64,000 nucleotides of DNA from Rhopalosiphum padi (lineage: Eukaryota; Arthropoda; Insecta; Hemiptera; Aphididae). The position numbers were made by a program, and so were the translations under genes. Location: assembly GCF_020882245.1 (NCBI RefSeq), contig NC_083597.1:31970652-32034651 (forward strand). Direction: 5' to 3'. Each line of letters opens with the position of its first letter. The first letter of the stretch is position 1. Positions 51,703 through 64,000 of this stretch are shown here, in pieces. A model generated the notes under the pieces. That model had not been told where the DNA came from, did no database searches, and worked only from the letters and a program-made list of their open reading frames with translations.

Positions 51703-52053
51703 CTATTAACAAATTTAACAAAATTATGCTTTTATAATTAAAATATTAAAGAAATGTATAAGGTACAGAAATTAATAAGTATTACAAAAATGGAGAGGAT
51801 CATAAGCCTTCAACGACATGAATTTTTAACTAACCCGTATTACAATTTTTCGATACAATAAATAATTTGAAAAATGAATCAACTAGGTAAAACTAGGTAA
51901 AATAGGTATATTTCATCATTATTAAACCAAAATTTTAAAATAACTATATTCTACAAGATACAATGTTAGTTAAATAAATATTTGTATTGTTTTCTAACAC
52001 ATATTGTATAAGTAATATTGTCTAAAATAGTTAAAAATACCAAGAAACTCCAA

Positions 52054-52197
52054 AGCGCGTTCACAACTCATCGGTATCGTTCGGTATTTCAGTTAATAGG
52101 CAATATGTTGCCAACATCCGACATTATTATACTGTATTATCAGACGCGTATTGAAACGCGTACCGAACATGCATGACACGGCAGTTGTGAACGCACC
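52054..52197. mobile_element. short MITE with GCGTTCACAACT ends
   Basis: About 144 bp. The left end reads GCGCGTTCACAACTCATCGG and the right end backwards GTGCGTTCACAACTGCCGTG. Both arms continue to a shared GTTCGGTA. The superfamily is uncertain and I found no convincing target duplication. It lies in coracle intron 1, about 350 bases upstream of the start-codon exon. Confidence 0.6.
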
Positions 52198-53587
52198 ATA
52201 AAAAAATTTTTATTAGCGATAGGACTCTAGTTAGCCAAGCCTTATTCATAGTCGTTTTCAGGATGCGATAATTTATGTTGGCTTTCAAACATATAATAGA
52301 ATAAATACAAAGTTAAATTTAAAAAAGCAAATCATGTTATTTATAGCTCAAACTTTTTAATTCTGCTGAGCAATCAATATATTTGATACGATTTTTTTTT
52401 TATATATATATTTAAATTTCTATACTTTTTTTTATTTTTAACATAAATTACATTAATAAAATATACATTAAAAATAACATCGATAGTATTAATTTTAATA
52501 ACAATTTAATTTGTGAAATATTAGTTGAAAATTAATTAGGTATAGTGTTAATTGTTTAATCATTGAATATCTTTTTTAATTATTTTAAATTTAAATTTTG
52601 AATTTACAAAATAAAATTTAAAATTTACTTTTATAATTTATTTATAGGCTATGTTAAAATGTTAATATACAATACATAAATAGAAAATAAAAATTAATAC
52701 AATTAATTTAATAATAACTCATTAAAAATTAAATTCAAAGAATAGCTGAATATACATACAAATTTATGTTTTATGTTTGAAAAGAAAATTATATGTCTAC
52801 TGATTAGTTTTATTTAAAGTATTAGACATTAGTCATAAAAATATACAAAATCATTAGATCATGTACGTAGTACAATCAAACAAGAGTCACGAAGCTTCGT
52901 AAGACTCAATTTCACCCTCGTTCCATAAATTGATCCATAGCATGTTATGTTTCAGTTAATTTTATATGAAACATGAATATTTTTACGTAATAACAACATA
53001 AAACGAAGGCTATCTCTCTTTGTGATCAAAAAAAAAAATGAAATTAATGAAAATGTACCTATTATACACTAAATATATTAAAATGTTCAACCTACAAAAA
53101 TATATTAGTCATTCATAAAGTGTTTGTACACACGCACACAAGTATAGCTTATAACAACACATTGGATAATCAAATATAGGTATATAAGATAGAACAACAT
53201 TATTATAATAATACAATAGATTTAATAATACTTTTCAACACATAATATAGAAATATAGGACAATGAAAGGTAATTCAACGAATATTATACTTCAAAAATA
53301 AAAACTAGGGAAATTTCGGGAATGGCTTATTGTCATCTAGAGTTTATAACTGAAGCGTTAATTAAATATATACATTATACAGTATATTTAATGAATGACT
53401 GAAGTGAGAAAGTAAAAAAAATATTAAAATCTAGATGTTTAATTTTATGTACATACGTAGTTTAATATAAATTACAATACAATGCTATCAAATAAAATTC
53501 AAATATTTTTCTAACATATTATAATACCTTTGTCCGACTATTATTAAATAAATAAACATTTTTTAAATAATAATTTTCTTGAAGACC

Positions 53588-53935
53588 GATTCTTTATTAT
53601 CAAGTATAATAACCGTAGATATCTCCGTAAATACTACAAAGTCAATGCTAGAGTACCCCGAGGAAATGATTTACCATCTATCCTCTATAATGTCTACACA
53701 ACTGATCTCCCTAGATCAAGTCATACAACTCTAGCAATTTATAATGACGATACAGTCATTCAAGCATTAAACAAAGACACAAATTTAGCTGATCGCCACG
53801 ATATTCAATACCATTGTGTAAACAAATAGAAAATTAAGATAAACAAAAATAAATCAATTCAGGTAATTTCACTCTCAACAAAAAATCCCCAACTTCTCAA
53901 CAACATACTCATACAAGATACAAATTAAAAATGTA
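53588..53935 (+). pseudogene. decayed non-LTR (Jockey-like) reverse-transcriptase fragment
   Basis: One frame reads VPRGNDLPSILYNVYTTDLP then TLAIYNDDTVIQALNKDTN and, after a TAG where Trp is usual, KIKINKNKS and LLNNILIQDTN. This is the reverse-transcriptase stretch from the GxPQGS-like region through the catalytic box. The box has YNDD in place of YADD. It lies in coracle intron 1 on the opposite strand to the gene. Single frame with few stops, both ends missing. Confidence 0.85.
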
Positions 53936-56900
53936 ACCAAATAATATAGAGAAATAAAGAAAACAGTCTCACTCATAGTGTAACACTCCCTCCTCTATTT
54001 GCGAAAATTTTGGCATACCCCTCATGATTAAAATATATCCGAATGCCGTACATTCGAAATGGAAAGACGAGCGGCAGTAATATTGAATATTTTTTCTAAA
54101 GCTCTATACCTCAACAACTTAAAATACATAATCTTTATTATAAAGTCTAAATTTACTAATCAATTGTAATTGGTATGTAAGCAATGTAATTTAATATCGA
54201 GGGAAACATAATATTATGTAATTTAATTCTACCAATGACCATAGTTGCCATGGCACTACCTAATAACAAAAAAAAATTATAAATAATAATTGTATTGTTT
54301 ACTTAAATTCCCCTAAAATATTCGTAAAAACAGCCTACTAAGAACCCCCGCCCACTCTGTCTGTAAATATATTGGTCGTATGAAATCCTTTTATAAATAA
54401 CATAGATCATGTCACTAGTAAACTAATAAATAATCGTATTATTTAATTTCCATAAATAAGATTTTCTAGTGTTGAATTGAATTAAAATATTCAGCAGTCT
54501 TATAAAATAATGTTTACAATTTATTTAAATATTTAGATTCTTTAAGTCATATAATCATTATTCATTAGCCAACACATTTCACTTCAAAATAAATTATATT
54601 ATATCAAACATACTAGCATGACACTTTAAGAATTGAAAATGTGGCAAGCCGCTTATAACATTTGAAGTCACGGTTTATATACAAATGTCAAAATTTCAAA
54701 AAATAGCTTATTGTAATATATAGGTTAAGATACGTGATATTAAGCAGTTGTCACTATTAAACGTTGACCTATTAATAAATGACAAAATAGCCAGTTAAAT
54801 ACCACATATAAATTGTATATACGGAGATGCATGTTTAACATTAATAAAAACCAAGCACATACAATAACATTGTGTTATTGTACATAACACATATAGCACG
54901 ATATAAGTATAATCAAATTTAATATATTGTCATGAACTCATGAATAAACGCCATACAATAAAGTACTACAATTTAAAACCATTTTAATTCTATAGTCGTG
55001 TTTTAATATTGATTTATGATTAAACCTGTGGCAAAACTCGGAGATAAGAATAAATTATTTTCGCAATTAAACAATTATATAATATTACCTAAGATCAATA
55101 AATACAAATATTTTGTAGTTGTATTAAAAATTATAATATTTCAATTTTTTAAATTTTTGAGAAATAATTACTAAAATTACTAAATCACTAATAAATATAA
55201 AATATATGTAAATATTATAAGTACTATAGAATCTAGACGTATGCCTATAGTTATGCTGCTTAAATACTTATACAATTTCGCTACCTATTGTGTTTTTAGT
55301 TTTTACCTTTTACTAATAGTTTGTTCGATATACGCTGAGGACAAATGAAAGAGAACTATCATAAAGGAAAGGAGTGGCTCTCACGCACGTGTATAAAGTC
55401 AATAACCGCTTCAATATTTCATGTATTCTTTGTGCACACTGCTAGGTTGACACGAAACTAAATAATTTCTAAGGGGTAAATTTTAACCCTCTGAATATTA
55501 TTATTCTATATAATCGATAATATATCATTTTGTTTAAACTTACACAGTTATTGTTATTTGTTATACAGATATTAATTTATTACTATAATATACGCGAGAA
55601 TATTACAATAAAATGTAGTATAATAAATTACTGATAAGATAGAATTTACTAACGGAAATTTTAAATAAATTATTTATAAAAGATACAAATTATATAACAT
55701 AATAAAATATTTAGGAAGCCAAAAGATACATATAATTAAAAAGTTGTAGGTATTTGTTGAATATGAATGAACTTGCAAACGACGTATAATTTAAAATATA
55801 ATGGAAAAAAATATACTGTATCTATATACTTTATAAATGGAAGTCGATTAAGATATAATTCAAAGTAATATAAGCATTCCGTTTCGCTCTGAAAGATTTA
55901 TTTTTAAAAGCAATGACACTAATAAATGTGGTTTTAGACATCTAAAAAGACGACGACGATTCTGCAAGACTTCATCAGCATCATTATTCATTCCTTTAAA
56001 TAGTGCGTGACAATTCGTAGTTATTATCTGAAGGGTGTGGCAAATTGGTGACAAATTTTAGGTCGTGATCGTACCAAAAAAATGTATGATAAGTGATAAA
56101 AAAAAATAATTTATGTCTCCGAAGGTACTAAAATATTTCTCAACAGCCAAAATATCTTATGAAAACATAACATGAATACATGATTAATTAAAATATCAAA
56201 TATTTGATTGATATTACTTTTCAGTAGTTAATATTTTATCATTTACAATGAGCAGCGTCATAATAGAAATTGTTATTATTTTAGTAAAAATGGATAACCC
56301 ATAGCCAATAAGCTAAAAAAAAGCAAATAAAGCAATTAAAGCATAAAGTAATGGGCATCTAAGCAGATACCCAAATACCCAATAGATAAATTAAACCAGC
56401 GTACCATTTATACTTAGCCTGTGGGTATTTTAAATGGAAAGGCAAGTGAAATCTGTGATCTAGGTGTTAAGCCATTTTATAGCACGAAAGCAGCTATAAT
56501 ATGAAAAGATGAAGAAAAAAATACTGAAAACTTGTTTTAACGCGTGCTAAAATGGACTACTAATTTGTAGCTGGTCTGTGTTGTTCAGGATCAGCGAGGT
56601 CAACAGTTCCCGAGATGCGTGAATGCATGATGTCATACTTCTTATACAGACAGACTGTACGGTTTCCGGAAGATGGCAAAAGACATAGGACAGTCAAAGA
56701 CAATGATATAAACGATTCCGTGCGTAGAAATTATGAAAACTATTCAAACAATTGGATTATCTTGAAAGATTTTTATTTAAAAATAATTATACTGAACGTG
56801 TTTTGTAATAAAATATAATAGAACAATTTTATGATAATTATTAATTAATGATATTCAAATAAATAACAAAGATTTTAAGCTAACGAAATAAGAAATATTA

Positions 56901-59900
56901 AAAATAAATTTTTTACATATAAATGAATAGGGAAATTAAAATTAATATTTAACATAATTTTCATACCCGTTACTTACTTAAATAACATTTATACAATTAG
57001 ACACATTTAGATCGTTAAATCATAATATAATAAAAGGTTAGTTTAAGTTATATTATCTATAAATAAATTTTAAATTCACATTAAACGTTTATTTTTAAAA
57101 TTTAAGTCAATAAATGCATGTACGTTCAAGGATATATTTAAATATGTTAAATAAGATTTCTAAAATATATTTTATTGAAAATTCGCCATAATAATAGGCG
57201 GTATTAGATAATTTATTACTCTATACTGGGCTAATTTTAAATTTGCTGATTTTTATTAGATATGGTCATTGGATCTATCAATAAAATAATCGCCTTTAAT
57301 GAAAATGTCACGAACTCTACATAGGTAATAAATATATAGTAATAAATGGTAGGCATCTATTGAGACACCTACTTACAATTATAACTATAACAAGATATTT
57401 GAATGAACAATCAAGGCTCTATAATAAATTCTTGATAACTGTTCTTAAATGTAGGTCAGTTTAGAACCCACGGAATTTTAACGTACTTGGACATTCAATT
57501 TATAACAAAGCAATAGTTGTTTGATTGTGAACAGAAAATAGGAAATAAGTATATTATAATTTATAACTATTATTTTTCAATTTGTACCTTTAATAGATAT
57601 TTAATTTACTCGGATATTAGTAAAAATTATAGCGACGAGCAAATAATAATCAATTAATTATCATACTAATATAATTAATGGATATCGCACATACTTGGAA
57701 AAATAAATTACAATCCAATGAAAATAAAATATCTAAATTAATTCAAATTTTTTAAACAGGCACTAATTAGTCAATGAGCAGAGTTATACAGCAAAACAAC
57801 AAAGACTACTGCCCGCCACTTCATAATTTATATTTAAACTTTTAACATTTAACACTTTTTTTTAAATAAACTAATATTTTTATAGAAATATTTTACTCTA
57901 GATTTTCAAATTGAATAAAATAAAAACCAAAAATATTTTAACAAATTAAATAATTAAATTATGTTTTAAGAATTAAAATTGAAAGGCTTTAAATCAATTT
58001 CTTATTGTCACTAATAAAAACTGTTGATACAAATTTGGTAGCACAATAAACAAAAAACTAGTTTATGTATTTATACAGTATAGTTTTAAAAAATGATAAT
58101 TTATAATTTATATATTGCTGATTATTTATTCAGAAACAAATTCAATGTTCAAAATGTATGGAAAATAAAATTTTACTTCATAATTAAATCAAATTAGTAA
58201 ATACTAAGGAATGTATAAAATTACCTTTAAAAAGACTAACATTTGCAACACTGTATACTTTTTTTATGGAAACCTATTTTTTAATTGCTTTTATATTAAT
58301 TATATAATGTAGGGTAGGAAGTAGTTAAAGCTATTTAAAAAAAATACTAAATTTGATCATAAAAGTGACCTATATGTTTCCTAACAATTTTCTATATTAA
58401 TCTTTAAATCTATATATATATTTTAATGGATTTTTACTTACTTATTTTTGTAAAAATATTATTTGTTTCACAAATTACTTCCATAAGTGGTTTGTGGAAC
58501 AAAAATTCATTGGAATTAATATTTAGCAAGAAAACATTAATTTTTTTTAATATAATACAATTACAAAATATACTTATTAATTATTTTTGAACATGTATAA
58601 ACAAATAATTAAAATTTGGGCACATTTTGATAATAAGTAACGTAAAAGACCTATTTTCTAAATAAGTGATTAAAAGTGACTCAATTTTAAAAAACAGTGA
58701 TATTTAGTAAAAAAAAATAACTTATATCCAGCCCAGGAATTAAATTATTGATTTTCTACAACTAACTTAGGTTTACACTTTAATTAAATAATTATACTAT
58801 ATTTTAAATAGTAGTTACATGAAAATAGTCTGCAATAATTTAAAGCAAAATGTTAAGAAACATCTAAGAATGTACCTTTTAAGATTAAGACTATATTGGA
58901 TAGCTCTTCCTAATATTGGTATTTATTGGCTTTAAACTATAATAGATTTAAAAAGTTTATATTGTAATACTGTAACATTACAGTTAAATCTCAAGTGAAA
59001 TCAATTACTTGTAAATAAAAATATTTAATTAACAATCATATTATTTTATGGTGAATACCTGAATTCCAATACATACATATTGTTTCATATACATACAAAT
59101 TAAATATATCATTATACAGATCATTATACTTATTTCATAACTTATATCGGGTTGTATGTAAAATTGATTAATGTATCAATAAAACTTTTAAAACTTAGTT
59201 GATCAACTTTAGTCCAATAAATCATGTTAAAGGAATAAATAGCTCACTATTAATTCATTAAACATTTAGATTGTTCAGGCAATCCAGAATTACTATGTTT
59301 ATTCCTATTTTATTTGTTTAACAACATTAGAAGATATCTATTATCTACTCTAGTGATTGGTCTACAATCCCATTACTTGCAGATTACAAGGTAGTAGCAG
59401 TTTCCGCATATATGACACCATTGCCATTTATCAAAAATAACAATGCAATATTTTTATCAGAGCATATAATATTAAACAGACATTATACATTTCAATTTAA
59501 AAAAATAAATTGTGTTGAACTTATCATCTTAAACATAATTATTATTTTAAATATATGTATATATTTTTTTAATTATCCATTGACAATTATTAGGGCATTT
59601 TAGACATACAATAAATATTAAACAAAAAATATTGATGATTAGTAGTTAATATAACAACTTGCAGAAAATACTATACATTCACAGACAATTTTTAAGAAAG
59701 GTACTATTTATATGTAAAGAATATAGAAAATACAATTCATTTTGTAATGGTAGACAATACACCTTACATTGATATTTTACTTGTATGATTCAAATTACTA
59801 ATTTTGTTTTACTGAAAACCTAAACTGACTGATAATACTTTACAATAGAAAAGTTATGATGATATTTAAATGAATATGTGGTAATACATATTATTGATTT

Positions 59901-60136
59901 TTTTTTTTTTTTTGGTCGAAGACATTATATTGTTTCATTTTTAACATCTTTTGAATTACTATAAAATTGATTCACTAGAGCAATACAAATATTAAGCACA
60001 AATAAAATAAGTATGGTTTCCTCTAATTAAAAAGAATAAAATTTAGTGGTTGGATTAGTCAATGAACAAAAAAAAAAATTAATAATTTATTTTGATTTTA
60101 AAAGAGATGTGGACTAATAATTAACATAGTTTAGAT

Positions 60137-60445
60137 CATCGGTTCTCAAACTATGGTACTCGTACCACTAGTGGTCCGCGAAAGACTACATGGTGGTTCA
60201 CGGAGGGCCGTTTATGGATAATAAACCCATTCAATTATTTAATTCATATCTTTTTTTTAAAAACTAATAAATAAAAAATAATTTTACTGTAGTTGTAGTA
60301 TTTTACTGCTTTACTGTTTAAAATAAATGTATTTAACAATACAATTTGGAATTTGGATCGTTCTATTTTGAATCATTAGTGGTACTAATTGATATTTGAT
60401 AATATACTTAAGTGGTACGAAAAAAAAATAGTTTGAGAACCGCTG
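60137..60445. mobile_element. hAT-type MITE (309 bp) with perfect 8-bp target duplication
   Basis: GTTTAGAT is present immediately on both sides (60129-60136 and 60446-60453). The left end CATCGGTTCTCAAACTATGG and the right end read backwards CAGCGGTTCTCAAACTATTT form terminal inverted repeats, followed inside by CGTACCACT on both arms. CAGCGGTTCTCAAAC is a classic hAT terminus. There is no coding capacity, so it is non-autonomous. It sits in coracle intron 1. The perfect duplication suggests fairly recent insertion. Confidence 0.9.
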
Positions 60446-61559
60446 GTTTAGATTAATATTATCTATAAGTTTTTCCAATCAATAAGACAATTTATATAAT
60501 ATAAATAAAAGCTGCTGGGGCAGCTCCAGAAACTTGGTTGGGAGAGGATTAAGTCATAATATTCATAATAATATCATGCCATAATATATTTTATATTATT
60601 ATAGTTTATTTATACTTAATAATAAGATAATAGATACATACCCCCAAAACAACACACTTGTAGGTGTATAATAGTTGAAGGTATAATTTATTTATTTATT
60701 TTTTGTAATGTTGTTTTTAACATTATACTATTATAGGTACTATTTTTAAGAAATACGGGCATGGGGTGGGGCTGCAGCCTCTAGGGTCCCATTCAGGAAT
60801 AATCTCAGCAATAGAATAAAGTGATAACTGATACTATAATAAAATAAATATTTAAAAACTTTTGACCACGTGTAAGAAATTATTATAGGTGCAACTTAAA
60901 CATACAGTAGTTTGTAAGATGAACAAATTAATTTTTAATTTAATTATAGTACCTAGATACATATTTTCTATTTTTGGAGGGAAGATTAATTAATCAACCA
61001 AAGTGCCACTTAGAAAAGCTTAAATATACATTAATAAATCTAAACATACAAAACAACATAATGTGAAGTTATATTAAGTTAAAGTAAAAACCCAAGGATA
61101 CATTTTATAAAGACGTTAGATGTCTATAAGTTCCATTTTTGTAAATAAATGTTATTGATAATAAAATAAAATCACTAAATAAATAAAAATTAATGATGCA
61201 TATAGTATGCACTAATCACACTCCAAATTTCAAAAAGAAAATTTAAAGCAAGACCTGTAATTTCTCTTACATAAGGATTTTCTGTAATTTTTTTTATTAT
61301 TAATTTGTTAGCTTTTATGGTGGATTAATTAAAATATTCATTAATTTAGTTTTTTTATTTTACATTAACTTTTTTCAATTATATTATATAAATTGAAATT
61401 TTATGGTACCTACGCAAAAATTTTCCAAAATCCCAATGGGATCCCAGGTTAAAAATGTGAAAAGAACATTTAGATGGAAAGAGTAATATTATAGGTATAT
61501 TTTCACACTAATATAATATAAGATCTGTAACGATGATTAAAGCGATGAATAAGGAGAAA

Positions 61560-62230
61560 TCGTGAGCCCGCCAAATCCCATGGCCTACTTACGACACGTT
61601 GGCGGGTCTGGGCACGCGGGAAACAAATTATCGCGGGCGAACAACGACGTGTGAGACAACTATCGTGTTTCGCCGGTCATCGTATTAATATTATGCGTAT
61701 GTCTCATTTTACACAGCACCGGGACGACCGGCTTTTCGGTTGAGCACTCACCAGTTTTGAGCGAAAATCCTCAGCGACGCGAACAACCACTGCCGTCCGT
61801 ATACGATGGCGATTTAACTGTTGCGAAATAATAACAATAATATTATTGTTTGTTGTTGACGGATGATCGGCAAAAAAAGGCGGACACTACTAGCGGACGG
61901 GCGGACGACACGCGATTCACAACAGTGAACAAGTAATAACAACTAGTCAACTACTGAAACGTAAACAACTCTAGCACAAGCACAACAGTTTCTCGAAAAC
62001 AAACGGGTGACACCGACACGGTATCTGTGCACAGGCGTGTCGCCGTGGGCCGAGGGAATTTTTCACCGCAGTGAGGCCAACGCGATGGCAATGACGACAA
62101 TAATATCTCGGTGCGTGAGTTTCACCTGTTGTTATACGCCATCCCCAAGGACGAGGCTCTGGTCGGTGGTCGCGTTCAACCGTACAGCGAAAATCATTTT
62201 TTACTCGTCGTATTCGACGTATTCCGTGGC
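61560..62230. promoter_or_regulatory. CpG-rich block, probable coracle promoter
   Basis: About 670 bases stand out from the AT-rich surroundings by high G+C and many CpG steps (for example gcgggtctgggcacgcggg). It lies upstream of the coracle start exon on the minus strand and holds two strong minus-strand donors. An open plus-strand frame of 79 codons at 62007-62246 has no recognisable product. It could be chance or a divergent transcript. No clear TATA box is visible. Confidence 0.5.
61752..61960 (-). other. cora: putative non-coding first exon of coracle
   Basis: On the minus strand the CpG-rich block ends in a perfect donor (AAAACTG|GTGAGTGC, exon edge 61752). The coracle start-codon exon begins with an orphan acceptor, so an upstream 5' UTR exon is required. 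This is the best site on that strand. Joining here creates an in-frame TGA just before the ATG. A second candidate donor (GTGTC|GTAAGTAGG) would place the edge at 61593. The upstream limit given here is approximate because no transcription start can be read from sequence. Confidence 0.5.
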
Positions 62231-62249
62231 AAAATTTTTTTTGTAATCA

Positions 62250-63400
62250 ATATCAAATATTTCAATGATTCTTGATAATATCTCTTAAATTTATAGGAAA
62301 ATCAAGTTTGGTGTTCAAATAGTCTAATGTTCAATTTCAATCGATAATATTGATATATTTTACTATATCACGGACTAAAATTATATACCAGATACCTACA
62401 CAAAACAATTTCCAATATCCAATGTAATTTTAAAAACTGATTTTTGCTTATCGATATTTAATTTACCATCAATAAAATTTAATTAATAAAAAACTATTCC
62501 ATTGGTATTAAAATATTTAGTCCATATTATATTTTGAGCAAGCTAACAAGCAAGTAAAATTAAAATGATCAATTGATAATAAATCATCATTATCCTTTAT
62601 CATTTCTCCAATTGAATTTTTTATAAATTAATTTATTTGATTTTAGACATCTTATTAAATATTAAAACCAAGTCAGTAATAAAGATAGTAGGTACTTCTG
62701 AGGTTTTTATACATTTAATAGACCGCTCTGTCTATCTAATTCAAATTAGTTTGATAAATAATTTATATCTCAATTTCTACAATAAATGAAAAAAATAATA
62801 GATTAATTTTCTTTTTAAACGTATGTATAAAAATTTAGAATCAGTAATATATAAGTAAAACATAGATATTTAAGTATATAAATATTGTGGTATCGCGAAA
62901 AAATAACTCATACGAGATTTTGCAAAATTAAAAAAAAATGGGGACAAGTGGGGATAATATTTATATTATATATTTTAATTATTATAATAGTTATTTTATA
63001 TATTAGTTATTAAAAATATAAAATTAAATATTCTTCTTGGAGCCAAGGAATTATTTAAATATTTTGAAGAAACCTACGAGCGTGGAACTATACATCAAAT
63101 ACACAAACCAAACACTCAAGTTCATCATTCTACGTTTTCAACGATGTTTCGTCCGGAAACATGATATGTCCGCCAAACAACACTTGATAATAATGAAAAA
63201 ATATACTTCAATTTAAGGAAACGATTATGAAATGATAATATTACAGAACATTTTATTTTTTACATATTATTTATTATTATTATTGACATTTTAATATTTG
63301 TAATACAAATTTATTATGACTTAAAAATTGACTGTTAACCATACATAGATTAACATTGAAATGTTAGTAATAATTATTTATTAATATTTGACGCGACCAC
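62250..63400. other. AT-rich non-coding stretch upstream of coracle
   Basis: No gene or transposon terminus is recognisable here. Confidence 0.5.
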
Positions 63401-63502
63401 ACGTCATAAGGCCGTGTCATACTAATGGTACAAAAATAGACGGAATTTCAAACGACAACGAATTACGTTTTGCGCGACGCGTCAACATAAACGCTCGGAG
63501 TA

Positions 63503-63697
63503 TTAAGATTGAGCGACTTTGAGGCTTGGGTGAGCTGCTCCTGCTGGCTGGTGGCTCGTGCGGTGGTCGGCTGGTTGGTATTGCTGTCTTACCAATTGCT
63601 CCGCGGCCTTTATCTTCTCCTTCAGCTTTTTGTACTTCTTATGGTTCCACGCCTGCTGTGCCTCCATCCTCACCTTTGCCGCTAGTGAGTGGTGCAC
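63503..63697 (-). CDS. GC-rich lysine-rich coding-like fragment
   Basis: The minus strand gives a 64-codon frame: HHSLAAKVRMEAQQAWNHKK, then YKKLKEKIKAAEQLVRQQYQ, then QPAGAAHPSLKVAQS and stop. The Lys/Glu/Ala pattern predicts a helix or coiled coil. Upstream on the same strand (to about 63780) the sequence stays GC-rich but changes frame. The plus strand is also open here (63526-63783) and Pro/Ser-rich, so the coding strand is uncertain. It could be a retrotransposon gag remnant or an exon of a neighbouring gene. No family is recognised. Confidence 0.3.
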   Translation of the reverse strand: MHHSLAAKVRMEAQQAWNHKKYKKLKEKIKAAEQLVRQQYQPADHRTSHQPAGAAHPSLKVAQS

Positions 63698-63791
63698 AGG
63701 GAACCCCTAATGCCCCAAGTAGGTACCGATGCCGGTTCTCCGGGCATCGCGAGGCTGAAATTACTCGTCGTCTTTGCCGCTAATTGATATG

Positions 63792-63976
63792 CAGTGGCGT
63801 GTTCAGCACAAAATAATTGGGTAGGCCAGTTTTATTCTGTAGTGTACTAGTGTGTAAAGTGTGCTTATAACTATTAGGGAAGATTTTTCCTATCACATGG
63901 AACCAAACAGTCAAATAAAAATTTGGTAGACTCGGGCAGTCGGGCCTAGTCGGCCTACCCTGTAAACACGCCACTG
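63792..63976. mobile_element. hAT-type MITE (185 bp) with perfect 8-bp target duplication
   Basis: TTGATATG flanks the element exactly (63784-63791 and 63977-63984). The ends are CAGTGGCGTGTTCAGCAC and, read backwards, CAGTGGCGTGTTTACAGGG, so the terminal inverted repeat is about 12 bases (CAGTGGCGTGTT). It is non-coding. Its left flank abuts the GC-rich coding-like patch at 63.5-63.78 kb. Confidence 0.9.
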
Positions 63977-64000
63977 TTGATATGGCGTTGAACTATTAAA

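Larger units (their letters stand above)
51703..61751 (-). other. inferred first intron of coracle (about 10 kb)
   Basis: The stretch between the start-codon exon and the putative first exon is AT-rich and has no convincing host exon. It holds a short MITE (52054-52197), a decayed reverse-transcriptase fragment (53588-53935) and a hAT-type MITE (60137-60445). A minus-strand frame at 56054-55860 and a plus-strand frame at 56615-56818 look faintly protein-like (DEVLQNRRRLFRCLKP; RFPEDGKRHRTVKDND), but I recognise neither. The right limit depends on the first-exon call. Confidence 0.5.

Noticed and set aside
55860..56054. Minus-strand frame in coracle intron 1 with DEVLQNRRRLFRCLKP
   Set aside because: Same strand as coracle but no acceptor/donor in phase and no known match to the family.
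62007..62246. Plus-strand 79-codon frame at the coracle promoter
   Set aside because: Lies in CpG-rich sequence where long open frames arise easily; no recognised product.
1..64000. CRISPR arrays, bacterial operons, Shine-Dalgarno sites, prophage
   Set aside because: Spliced animal-type gene, AT-rich intergenic DNA and insect transposons exclude a prokaryotic reading. No regularly spaced direct repeats with unique spacers exist.
1..64000. tRNA or rRNA genes
   Set aside because: I looked for T-arm GGTTCRANNCC boxes and conserved rRNA phrases and saw none. A covariance-model scan would be decisive.

Overview
The window looks like nuclear DNA of an insect, most likely an aphid or a close hemipteran relative. 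It is very AT-rich (runs such as ataatattataat everywhere), most of it is non-coding, introns have GT..AG borders, and it carries several old copies of insect non-LTR (Jockey-like) retrotransposons, hAT-type MITEs and a FLYWCH/Mutator-like element. The species call is inference. The one complete gene belongs to a family known from animals.

The only gene I can reconstruct fully lies on the minus strand. It is a protein 4.1 / coracle homologue with 16 coding exons between 51692 (ATG) and 44475 (stop). Every junction keeps frame and the sum is 3363 nt, or 1120 residues. It encodes a FERM domain (exons at 51692-50386), a FERM-adjacent segment (50315-50143), a long low-complexity middle (one exon of 1053 nt at 46844-45792) and the conserved 4.1 C-terminal domain (44654-44475). 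The start codon exon begins with only 10 nt of 5' UTR after an acceptor, so a non-coding first exon must lie upstream. A CpG-rich block at about 61.56-62.23 kb contains a perfect donor on the same strand (61752), which implies a 10 kb first intron. In insects coracle is a septate-junction and membrane-skeleton adaptor.

From 1 to about 44 kb I see no complete host gene. Within it are one convincing orphan plus-strand exon (14065-14230), a few CpG-rich islets that may be promoters or unrecognised exons (about 1.0, 4.9-5.5, 19.0-19.4, 27.1-27.5, 34.1-34.3 and 40.1-40.3 kb), a broken unidentified coding sequence (30.5-31.17 kb), and transposon debris. The most interesting object is at 40713-41491: a 779-bp DNA element with matching 8-bp direct repeats, inverted ends built of repeated ACTCGTTTGCGCAC-type units, and a FLYWCH-like reading frame between them. 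This fits a small Mutator-like (MULE) transposon.

Other mobile remnants are two hAT-type MITEs with perfect 8-bp target duplications (60137-60445 and 63792-63976), a MITE with GCGTTCACAACT ends inside coracle intron 1, a long fold-back palindrome (31.59-31.88 kb), four decayed reverse-transcriptase fragments, and an unnamed dispersed repeat family with at least six copies, twice arranged as inverted pairs. Right of 62.25 kb there is AT-rich sequence, a GC-rich coding-like patch (63.5-63.78 kb) and the second MITE.
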